Shown in pieces: positions 5,211-10,451 of a stretch of DNA of 10,451 nt; the first letter of the stretch is position 1, and each line of letters opens with the position of its first letter. A model generated the notes under the pieces. The model was not told where the DNA came from. It searched no databases and worked only from the letters and a program-made list of their open reading frames with translations. Both the position numbers and the translations under genes were made by a program. Origin of the DNA: Jaaginema sp046541115 (GTDB lineage: Bacteria; Cyanobacteriota; Cyanobacteriia; Cyanobacteriales; Spirulinaceae); contig JBKHDX010000176.1 of the NCBI GenBank assembly GCA_046541115.1, forward strand, positions 1 to 10,451, given 5' to 3'.

Positions 5211-7490
5211 TTAGTCAATTACATCCATTTCCCGAATTTTCCAGCGATCGCCCTCGCGAATAGCGGTATAGCGAACCCGCAGATTATCGTCATAGGAGGC
5301 GGCTTGATTTAACGTGCCTTGGCGATAAACTTGGGCAGTTTCTCTTACAGCAGCTTCTATGATGGCTGTATTGGGGTTGTCTTCGGGGGTTTGGACAGAT
5401 TCGACTTGGACGCGATGCTCAAATTCGCGATAGGCGTTGTTTTCTTTCAAGGTTTGAGCGCGATTGCGCCAAGATGACAGCAGGGGTTCGGCAAGAATGC
5501 TGTCTAAGGCTTCAAGGTTGTAGTCTTGCCCTAAAGCTTCCGATTTGACCGATAACCAAGTCAAAATGATCTGGCGGGCGGAATCTTCGCTTAAGGGGCC
5601 TTCAGGAATCACGATGGGCGCGTCTGGGGCAGGAATTTCGAGGGGAGGCTGGGCCAATTGGATTTGTAATTGTCCGTCTTCTAGGGTTGCTTCTGGCGTA
5701 TTAGAAACGGCACCGCGCACCCAGTTAATAAGGGTAACGAGGATAAATCCCGCGATCGCTAAACCGAGAATGCCGCCTCCAGCTAAGAGTAATAAGCGAG
5801 GTAGTTTAGAGCGGGAGTTGCGTCGTCCTGAAATACCGGATTTGGGGGTGGTGCGGACAAAAGTGCCATTGCCGCCGCTACTGGTGGTATGGCGATCGCG
5901 GGCTGTTGCCGTCCGAGAATGCCGGGGGGAAGTGGCGGCAGTCTTGTGGGTAGTCACTAAAGCCCCTGGACGCGATCGCGTGGCTGTGGAAATGCCATTG
6001 GCACTTTGGCTGTCGGCGGTTTTGGGTTGACGGCTTTTCGGCAAGGTGGCTACATTCGCTGGTGCAACCCGTTCGGCGATCGCAGTAGCCGTCGGATTCG
6101 CCCCTGTTCTTTGGGCTTCCTGGGCGGTTTCGCGCCAGTTCGTCGCGGTTGGGGTGGGGGCTGCTAATTCCTTGGGGGTTTCAATAATCGCCCATTCTTC
6201 TTCCGGTTGCTCGCTGGTTTCGGCGGGGAGTTGTTCGAGATAAGCTTGGACGTTTTCGTCAGCGAAGTAGTCTTTCAAAGAAGCCCGCAACACCGCTAAG
6301 TCCCGGAAATGGGGGAAAACTTCTGATTGTAACCAGCGTTCGCCATATAAGCACAAACCCGGCAGTAAATCCGGGGAGTCTTGGGAATGTTCGCGAATAA
6401 AGGCTAACGGTTCGTATTCTTGGCTCGATCCTAAAGCCCGACTTGCGGCTTCAGTTTGACCGAGTAAAAGGGAGCAAACTGCTTGTTCGAGGTAGACATC
6501 TTGCCGCTTGCTCAGGCGCTTAAGCAAATCCTTGCCTCGGTTGATCGAGGCGGGTTGGCGATGGGCAAAGCCGCGAGCAATCGCCGCGTAAACGGCTAAA
6601 TACATCGCCACCGCCGAGGGACGACGGGCTTCGGCTTCAAAGAGTTCTTGTTGTTCGGCGACGGTGAGATAGTTACGCAGTTGTTGAATAAAGCGCAAAA
6701 AGTCGTCTATGCTCAAGCCGGAACGGTCGTCTCCTGTGCCGTCAATGCCGCCGCGATCTTCTAGCATATCTCGCAGTATTTGTAAACCCTTACGCCGTTG
6801 TAAACTTTCGGTTTCGTTGAGTGCCAGGAGTTCTAAAACGCGGTATGGGCGCAGCTTGTAAAGATCGGCTTGGATTTCGCCGCGAATATTCGGGAATAAT
6901 CCGGCTCGCCGCAGTAAATCTTGTCCCATTTGCCCGGAAAGGGCGGCATTTTCTGATTTTCCTTGTTGCCATTGTTCGCGGCCGAGTTCTAAGCAGGCTA
7001 AAGCAATGGTTAAGATAATATCAGCGCGAGCCAGTTTGGCAGTTTCGGAGTCGCTTTGGCCGAGATTGCTGTCTTGATGGGTTTCGAGGAAGGGCTGGCC
7101 GAGTTTCAAAACCAGTTCGTATTCTCCGAGTTCTTGGAGCAAGAGCAATGCGCCGACAAATTGCCCTTCTTCGATTTCTAGCCAGGGAATCTGGGATTGG
7201 GGGTCGCGATCGCCCAGTTCGAGTTGTTCGTTAAGAATTGTCTCTTCGGCGGGGAGGTGCGGATTTTGGGTTTTCGCCAAAAAGGCTTTATCGTATTCGG
7301 TTCGTTGTTCCGGGTCAGATAGCACTGAGTAGGCTTCATCAAGGAGTTGCTTGCGAGCCTCGATGGCCGCATCGCTATATTCGCGTCGTGGCAGTTGAAG
7401 GGCGCGATCGTGATAAGCCTGACTGAGTTGTGCATCAGTGGCTTGAATCGGTACGCCGAGGATTCGGTAATAGTCGAGCGGAATACGCAC
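5211..7490 (-). CDS. ftn2: Ftn2/ZipN (ARC6-type) cell division protein
   Basis: Ftn2/ZipN anchors the FtsZ ring at the membrane in cyanobacteria and is the ancestor of plastid ARC6. The 759-residue protein begins with a J-like domain (about 5-72, LDYYRILGV, ending SDPEQRTEYDKAF). The HPD triad needed to stimulate Hsp70 is missing: the loop reads LQLPRREYSD. An alpha-helical region (about 80-420) follows, with TPR-like helices. A low-complexity Thr/Ala/Ser/Arg-rich linker spans about 425-563, and one membrane segment lies at about 564-591 (LLLLAGGGILGLAIAGFIL). The C-terminal ARC6-like IMS domain (DUF4101) covers about 635-757 and ends in GDRWKIREMDVID. By analogy with ARC6, the N-terminus would be cytosolic and the IMS domain across the membrane. 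The start is GTG at 7490; MRIPLDYYRILG is the usual family start. A weak GGGGA lies 8 nt upstream. It diverges from pdhA. Confidence 0.93.
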   Translation of the reverse strand: MRIPLDYYRILGVPIQATDAQLSQAYHDRALQLPRREYSDAAIEARKQLLDEAYSVLSDPEQRTEYDKAFLAKTQNPHLPAEETILNEQLELGDRDPQSQIPWLEIEEGQFVGALLLLQELGEYELVLKLGQPFLETHQDSNLGQSDSETAKLARADIILTIALACLELGREQWQQGKSENAALSGQMGQDLLRRAGLFPNIRGEIQADLYKLRPYRVLELLALNETESLQRRKGLQILRDMLEDRGGIDGTGDDRSGLSIDDFLRFIQQLRNYLTVAEQQELFEAEARRPSAVAMYLAVYAAIARGFAHRQPASINRGKDLLKRLSKRQDVYLEQAVCSLLLGQTEAASRALGSSQEYEPLAFIREHSQDSPDLLPGLCLYGERWLQSEVFPHFRDLAVLRASLKDYFADENVQAYLEQLPAETSEQPEEEWAIIETPKELAAPTPTATNWRETAQEAQRTGANPTATAIAERVAPANVATLPKSRQPKTADSQSANGISTATRSRPGALVTTHKTAATSPRHSRTATARDRHTTSSGGNGTFVRTTPKSGISGRRNSRSKLPRLLLLAGGGILGLAIAGFILVTLINWVRGAVSNTPEATLEDGQLQIQLAQPPLEIPAPDAPIVIPEGPLSEDSARQIILTWLSVKSEALGQDYNLEALDSILAEPLLSSWRNRAQTLKENNAYREFEHRVQVESVQTPEDNPNTAIIEAAVRETAQVYRQGTLNQAASYDDNLRVRYTAIREGDRWKIREMDVID

Positions 7491-7520
7491 AGTTGCTTTC
7501 CCCAGAACAAAGCGACAGAG

Positions 7521-7549
7521 ATAATGTTACTTTACAACGCCGATGTAAA
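7521..7549 (-). promoter_or_regulatory. Predicted sigma-70-type promoter for ftn2
   Basis: On the minus strand TTTACA (plus-strand 7544-7549) and CATTAT (7521-7526) are separated by exactly 17 bp. They match the consensus at 5 of 6 and 4 of 6 positions. Transcription would begin near 7514, leaving a leader of about 25 nt before the GTG at 7490. The call rests on pattern and position only. Confidence 0.45.
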
Positions 7550-7782
7550 ATTGGGTTGCAGTTTTTAGGCAGCGATTTGACCTACGTTTTCCTTAAAGGG
7601 GTCAGACGCGAGGCTTTTCGCGGACTCAATTGATGATATTGGTGTTTAATTTTCGAGTTACACCTTATGGTATACGAAGTCTTTTTTTCCGTCACGATTT
7701 TGAGTTAAATCTCCCCAAGAAAGACCCCAGGCGATCGCGAATCGATCAAAATGGATTCTCCCAGGAGTTGGCGCGATCGCGG

Positions 7783-7788
7783 TATGAT
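7783..7788 (+). promoter_or_regulatory. Candidate -10 element for pdhA
   Basis: TATGAT, a 5 of 6 match to TATAAT, lies 32 bp before the pdhA ATG and just downstream of a HIP1 palindrome. No convincing -35 is found at 16-18 bp, so this would need an activator or another sigma factor. It is weak evidence. Confidence 0.3.
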
Positions 7789-7820
7789 GAATTTTTTGTA
7801 AAACAGTTACTTTAATTTCT

Positions 7821-8855
7821 ATGGTTTTTACTGAACGGACTGTCCCTGAATTTAAAATTGATTCTGTGGAAATGAGCAAAGACGAAGGTTTGATGCTCTA
7901 CGAAGATATGGTTTTGGGGCGCACCTTTGAAGATAAATGCGCGGAAATGTATTATCGCGGCAAAATGTTTGGTTTTGTGCATTTGTACAACGGTCAAGAA
8001 GCGGTTTCGACCGGGGTCATTCGCTCGATGCGGCCCGGAGAAGATTTTGTGACCAGTACCTATCGCGACCACGTTCATGCCTTGAGTGCAGGGGTTCCGG
8101 CTAAGGAAGTGATGGCGGAGTTATTCGGCAAAGAAACCGGATGCAGTAAAGGCCGCGGCGGTTCGATGCACATGTTTTCTAAAGAACACAATCTACTCGG
8201 CGGTTTTGCCTTTGTCGCGGAGGGGATTCCAGTGGCTACAGGGGCGGCCTTCCAAGCGAAATATCGTCGGGAAGTGATGGGAGACGAAAGCGCCGACCGG
8301 GTTTCAGCTTGTTTCTTTGGGGATGGGGCTTCTAACAACGGTCAATTCTTTGAATGTTTGAATATGGCGGCTTTGTGGAAGTTGCCGATGATTTATGTAG
8401 TAGAAAATAATAAGTGGGCGATCGGGATGGCTCACGATCGCGCCACCTCTCAACCGGAAATTTACAAAAAAGCCAGCGTTTTTGGCATGGTTGGGGTAGA
8501 AGTTGATGGCATGGACGTATTAGCGGTTCGTGCCGCCGCCCAAGAAGCGGTAGCTCGCGCTCGCGCCGGGGAAGGCCCCACCCTCATCGAAGCCTTAACC
8601 TATCGCTTCCGGGGTCATTCCCTCGCTGACCCGGATGAGTTGCGCTCGGCTGAAGAAAAGAAATTCTGGCAAGCCCGCGATCCCATTACCCGTTTTGCTA
8701 CTTATCTCACCGAACAAAATCTCGCTACCACCGAAGAACTCAAGGCCATCGACCAAAAGATTCAAAAAGAGGTTGATGAATCAGTCGAGTTTGCCCAAAG
8801 CAGCCCCGAACCCGATCCCAGCGAATTACGTCGCTATATCTTCGCGGAAGATTAA
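7821..8855 (+). CDS. pdhA: Pyruvate dehydrogenase E1 component, alpha subunit
   Basis: PdhA pairs with PdhB (not in this window) to form the thiamine-diphosphate-dependent E1 enzyme. E1 decarboxylates pyruvate and passes the acetyl group to the E2 lipoyl domain for acetyl-CoA synthesis. The 344 residues match the usual cyanobacterial/plastid length. Visible signatures are GFVHLYNGQEA (51-61), YRDHVHALSAG (81-91) and GRGGSMHMF (111-119). The thiamine-diphosphate/Mg motif runs from GDGASNNGQ (167-175) to VVENN (193-197). YRFRGHSLADPDELR (261-275) is the loop that holds phosphoserine sites in mitochondrial E1 alpha; the bacterial enzyme is not known to use them. The ATG at 7821 gives the natural N-terminus. 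There is no visible Shine-Dalgarno. No partner subunit gene is adjacent, consistent with cyanobacteria having dispersed pdh genes. No HIP1 octamer occurs within the gene. Confidence 0.97.
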   Translation: MVFTERTVPEFKIDSVEMSKDEGLMLYEDMVLGRTFEDKCAEMYYRGKMFGFVHLYNGQEAVSTGVIRSMRPGEDFVTSTYRDHVHALSAGVPAKEVMAELFGKETGCSKGRGGSMHMFSKEHNLLGGFAFVAEGIPVATGAAFQAKYRREVMGDESADRVSACFFGDGASNNGQFFECLNMAALWKLPMIYVVENNKWAIGMAHDRATSQPEIYKKASVFGMVGVEVDGMDVLAVRAAAQEAVARARAGEGPTLIEALTYRFRGHSLADPDELRSAEEKKFWQARDPITRFATYLTEQNLATTEELKAIDQKIQKEVDESVEFAQSSPEPDPSELRRYIFAED

Positions 8856-8870
8856 AAATTGATTTTAATC
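8850..8870 (+). other. AT-rich hairpin over the pdhA stop codon
   Basis: GATTAAAA (8850-8857) pairs with TTTTAATC (8863-8870) around a 5-nt loop. The first arm contains the pdhA TAA (8853-8855). With only A-T pairs at the core it is weak, but it is followed by the stronger hairpin at 8883 and could help protect or process the pdhA 3' end. Confidence 0.4.
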
Positions 8871-8882
8871 TCAATGACGAGA

Positions 8883-8915
8883 AAACCCCGGCTTTTTGCG
8901 GAAAAGTCGGGGTTT
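8883..8915 (+). terminator. Strong hairpin, probable pdhA terminator
   Basis: AAACCCCGGCTTTT (8883-8896) pairs with AAAAGTCGGGGTTT (8902-8915) around a 5-nt loop. This gives 14 pairs including one G-T. It starts 28 nt after the pdhA stop. The 3' tail is TTTAGTTTG, only moderately T-rich. The stem is equally strong on the minus strand, where TTTTCTC follows, so it may stop transcription in both directions. Confidence 0.75.
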
Positions 8916-8929
8916 AGTTTGAAAAAACA

Positions 8930-8962
8930 ATACCAGCCTTTCCCCAAGGGAAAAGCTGGTAT
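8930..8962 (-). terminator. Second hairpin, oriented as a minus-strand terminator
   Basis: ATACCAGC (8930-8937) pairs with GCTGGTAT (8955-8962). After one C/A mismatch the stem continues with TTTCCC/GGGAAA to a 3-nt loop. On the minus strand the hairpin is followed by TGTTTTTTC, the classic intrinsic terminator form. On the plus strand no T run follows. It would stop minus-strand transcription coming from the GldA-like gene to the right and back up the pdhA terminator. Confidence 0.65.
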
Positions 8963-9139
8963 CGGGCGACGATTCATAAAGAATTTTTAAGTTATGTTTA
9001 AGGTCTTTATTAAGCTGACCTTATTTAGTATTGATAAAATCATAGCGGGGATCAAAGACTTTTAGGGAATTCGTAATATTTTCTTTATTTTTCTACATTT
9101 TTGTGAAGACTAACTAACGAATTGTTAAGGACTGGTTGA
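8963..9139. other. AT-rich region upstream of the regulator remnant
   Basis: No gene is seen here. It contains an inverted repeat TAAGGTC (8999-9005) / GACCTTA (9017-9023) with an 11-nt spacer, possible -10 boxes (TAAAAT 9035-9040, TAATAT 9074-9079) without good -35 partners, and long T/A tracts. It looks like the surviving promoter region of the truncated regulator gene at 9140. Confidence 0.4.
9127..9131 (+). promoter_or_regulatory. Ribosome binding site of the regulator remnant
   Basis: AAGGA lies 8 nt before the ATG at 9140, a good Shine-Dalgarno match and spacing. It is clearer than any other start site in the window and supports initiation at 9140 over the neighbouring ATG at 9147, whose frame closes after five codons. 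Confidence 0.55.
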
Positions 9140-9334
9140 ATGACCAATGACAAAGGACAAATAACAACGTTTCTGAAGACGACGCGATTGTTTCGGGATT
9201 TAGAGAAAGAACAGTTAGAAGCGATCGCGTCTGTGGTACACCTCCAACAATACGATAAGGGGGAAATGCTGTTTTGGCAGGGCGATCGCGGGACGGTTTT
9301 TTTCTGGGTGCGATCGGGTAAGGTAAAGCATTAG
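9140..9334 (+). pseudogene. Truncated cyclic-nucleotide-binding (Crp/Fnr-type) regulator
   Basis: The 64-residue frame matches only the start of a cyclic-nucleotide-binding domain as found in Crp/Fnr regulators. It has an initial helix (FLKTTRLFRDLEKEQLEAIA), then strands and turns typical of the first half of the beta roll (YDKGEMLFWQGDRGTVFFWVRSGKVK). Full regulators are about 200-240 residues. Here the phosphate-binding cassette, dimer helix and DNA-binding domain are all absent, because the frame stops at TAG 9332-9334 just after SGKVK, where the roll should continue. No other plus-strand frame resumes the homology before the convergent dehydrogenase gene, 19 bp away. The N-terminus MTNDKGQ is encoded by a dispersed repeat. 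Two HIP1 octamers lie within it. A small expressed protein cannot be excluded since promoter region and ribosome site look intact, but a truncated remnant is the simpler reading. Confidence 0.75.
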
Positions 9335-9353
9335 GAAAAACAATTATCAACCC

Positions 9354-10451
9354 CTAAACTACACCACTCGTCACGGGAACTTGAGTAGTTGAAACCATCG
9401 CTGCCATCACTTGTTCTGGAGTCACAGGGAAGGGGAGGTGATGGATATCGGATTCCGGTTGACAAGCAAAAGCCGCAGCAAATCGCAATTCAGACAAAGA
9501 GACTTCTCCTAATCCCAAATCTTCCAGGGAAGCGGGGAGACCGATTTCTTGATAAAACTTAAGTAACTGCTGACGGGCAGTAAAAGCCAGTTGATTGCCC
9601 TGTAGCATTTCTTCGAGGCGCAGTTGGACTAAAATGCCAAAAGCGACCTTTTCGCCGTGTAAGATGCCGTGAGTGGCGGCTATTTGGGTTAAGCCGTTGT
9701 GGACGGCATGGGCGGCGACGGTGCGGCATTGTGCGCCCCCTAAGCCCCCAATGACCCCTGCGAGTAAGACAGTCGCATCAACGACTTCTCGCCAGGTGTC
9801 GCTACCGGGATTTTGCAGGGCTATGGCGGATTTTTGCAGCAGGATATCCCGCAACACTCTGGCTTGTTGGACGGCGGCGATAATCAGGGTGTTGGTGGCT
9901 GTACCGCTACTGACGGAGGCTTCATACCATTTCGCGATCGCGTCCCCAATCCCCGCAATCAGCAGCCGCGACGGGGCAGTTTGCACCAAGTCGTAATCTA
10001 AAATCAGTAAATCGGGACAGCGATCGAGGGTGACATCGTAACGAAATGCGCCCCCCTCGGTATAGATATTAGAAAGGGCTGTCCACGCCGCACAAGTCGC
10101 CCCAGAAGTCGGAATCGTCACGATCGGAAGTCCGCAGCGATAGGCGAGTAATTTGGCGAGATCGAGGGCTTTGCCGCCCCCTGTGCCGATAATGACTTCG
10201 GCTTGAAACTCTGCGATCGCGTCTTGCAAACGCTGAATTGAGGTTTCGCAGCAATCGGGCTGAAAATTACCTGGGGTCATTTCTAAACCCTGTTGCTGAC
10301 ATACGGTTTGCAGTTGTGGATTGAGGGCGGCTAAACTGCGATCGCCTCCAATGACAAATAAACGTTTCCCCAAACGGGCGATCGCACTGCCACATTGAAT
10401 CACGGCGTTTGTACCGCGTATGACTTGGCTTGGGGAAATTAACAAGTTGGT
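9354..10451 (-). CDS. GldA-like iron-containing alcohol dehydrogenase family protein (5' end outside window)
   Basis: This is a cytosolic NAD(P)-dependent dehydrogenase of the glycerol-dehydrogenase branch. Nucleotide-binding motifs include GGDRS (33-37), GTGGGKALDLAK (87-98) and IPTSGATCAAWTALSNIYT (111-129). The metal site is expected at Asp168 (IGDAIAKWYE), His246 (AAHAVHNGLT) and His263 (LHGEKVAFG), all present. Residue numbers count from the TTG at 10445, but the frame stays open to the window edge and the true start is probably upstream. About 365 residues are visible, near the usual length of 360-400. The true substrate is uncertain: glycerol, another polyol or a related alcohol/keto compound, so I give no symbol. 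It converges on the regulator remnant, ending 19 bp from it. A minus-strand terminator lies about 400 bp downstream at 8930-8962. Confidence 0.88.
   Translation of the reverse strand, partial: TNLLISPSQVIRGTNAVIQCGSAIARLGKRLFVIGGDRSLAALNPQLQTVCQQQGLEMTPGNFQPDCCETSIQRLQDAIAEFQAEVIIGTGGGKALDLAKLLAYRCGLPIVTIPTSGATCAAWTALSNIYTEGGAFRYDVTLDRCPDLLILDYDLVQTAPSRLLIAGIGDAIAKWYEASVSSGTATNTLIIAAVQQARVLRDILLQKSAIALQNPGSDTWREVVDATVLLAGVIGGLGGAQCRTVAAHAVHNGLTQIAATHGILHGEKVAFGILVQLRLEEMLQGNQLAFTARQQLLKFYQEIGLPASLEDLGLGEVSLSELRFAAAFACQPESDIHHLPFPVTPEQVMAAMVSTTQVPVTSGVV

Larger units (their letters stand above)
7491..7820. other. Divergent ftn2 / pdhA intergenic region
   Basis: This 330-bp stretch has no credible gene. 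It holds the predicted ftn2 promoter (7521-7549, minus) and a tentative pdhA -10 element (7783-7788, plus). Two HIP1 octamers (7731-7738 and 7773-7780) lie next to or just downstream of CCCAGG (7726-7731 and 7760-7765), giving an imperfect direct duplication. A short dyad CGCGA/TCGCG lies at 7607-7622. Nothing else is recognisable. Confidence 0.6.

Noticed and set aside
5545..6030. 161-residue plus-strand open frame
   Set aside because: It is antisense to the low-complexity linker and membrane segment of ftn2, shows no recognisable motif, and results from that gene's codon bias.
7804..7821. Second HLR1-like site before pdhA
   Set aside because: GTTACT...TTTCTA matches the two hexamers at only 5 and 4 of 6 positions, too weak for a call in AT-rich DNA.
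9673..9996. 107-residue plus-strand frame
   Set aside because: It is antisense to the metal-binding half of the GldA-like gene and has no recognisable features.

Overview
The window is cyanobacterial chromosome. I counted 24 copies of the octamer GCGATCGC (HIP1, a hallmark of many cyanobacterial genomes). The genes are cyanobacterial too: an NblS/Hik33 sensor kinase, an Ftn2/ZipN (ARC6-type) division protein and a pyruvate dehydrogenase E1 alpha subunit of cyanobacterial/plastid type. Abundant 7-bp tandem repeats between genes resemble the STRR repeats of filamentous cyanobacteria. Genus cannot be fixed from this sequence.

Layout. Positions 1-77 hold a composite heptamer repeat that runs into the 3' end of nblS (62-2053, minus strand). 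Upstream of nblS, on the same strand, is purD (2226-3491), with a 172-bp gap. The 139-bp region 3492-3630 separates purD from a divergent gene for a degenerate metallo-beta-lactamase-fold protein (3631-4389, plus). That region carries a full match to HLR1, the binding site of RpaB, the response regulator tied to NblS. A histidine phosphatase gene (4470-5120, plus) follows, bracketed by heptamer repeats in opposite orientation. Next is ftn2/zipN (5211-7490, minus), then a 330-bp divergent promoter region, then pdhA (7821-8855, plus). Two strong hairpins lie at 8883-8962. A truncated cyclic-nucleotide-binding regulator remnant (9140-9334, plus) converges on a GldA-like dehydrogenase (9354 to the right edge, minus, 5' end outside the window).

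Function. Most genes are housekeeping: light and nutrient-stress signalling (nblS), purine synthesis (purD), Z-ring anchoring (ftn2) and acetyl-CoA supply (pdhA). Apart from purD-nblS they do not form one pathway. I see no phage, insertion sequence, CRISPR, RNA gene or obvious new multi-gene system. The points most worth following are the HLR1 site beside the purD-nblS operon, the heptamer repeats that have become parts of genes (a stop codon and two start regions), the metal-site changes in the MBL-fold protein, and the truncated regulator.
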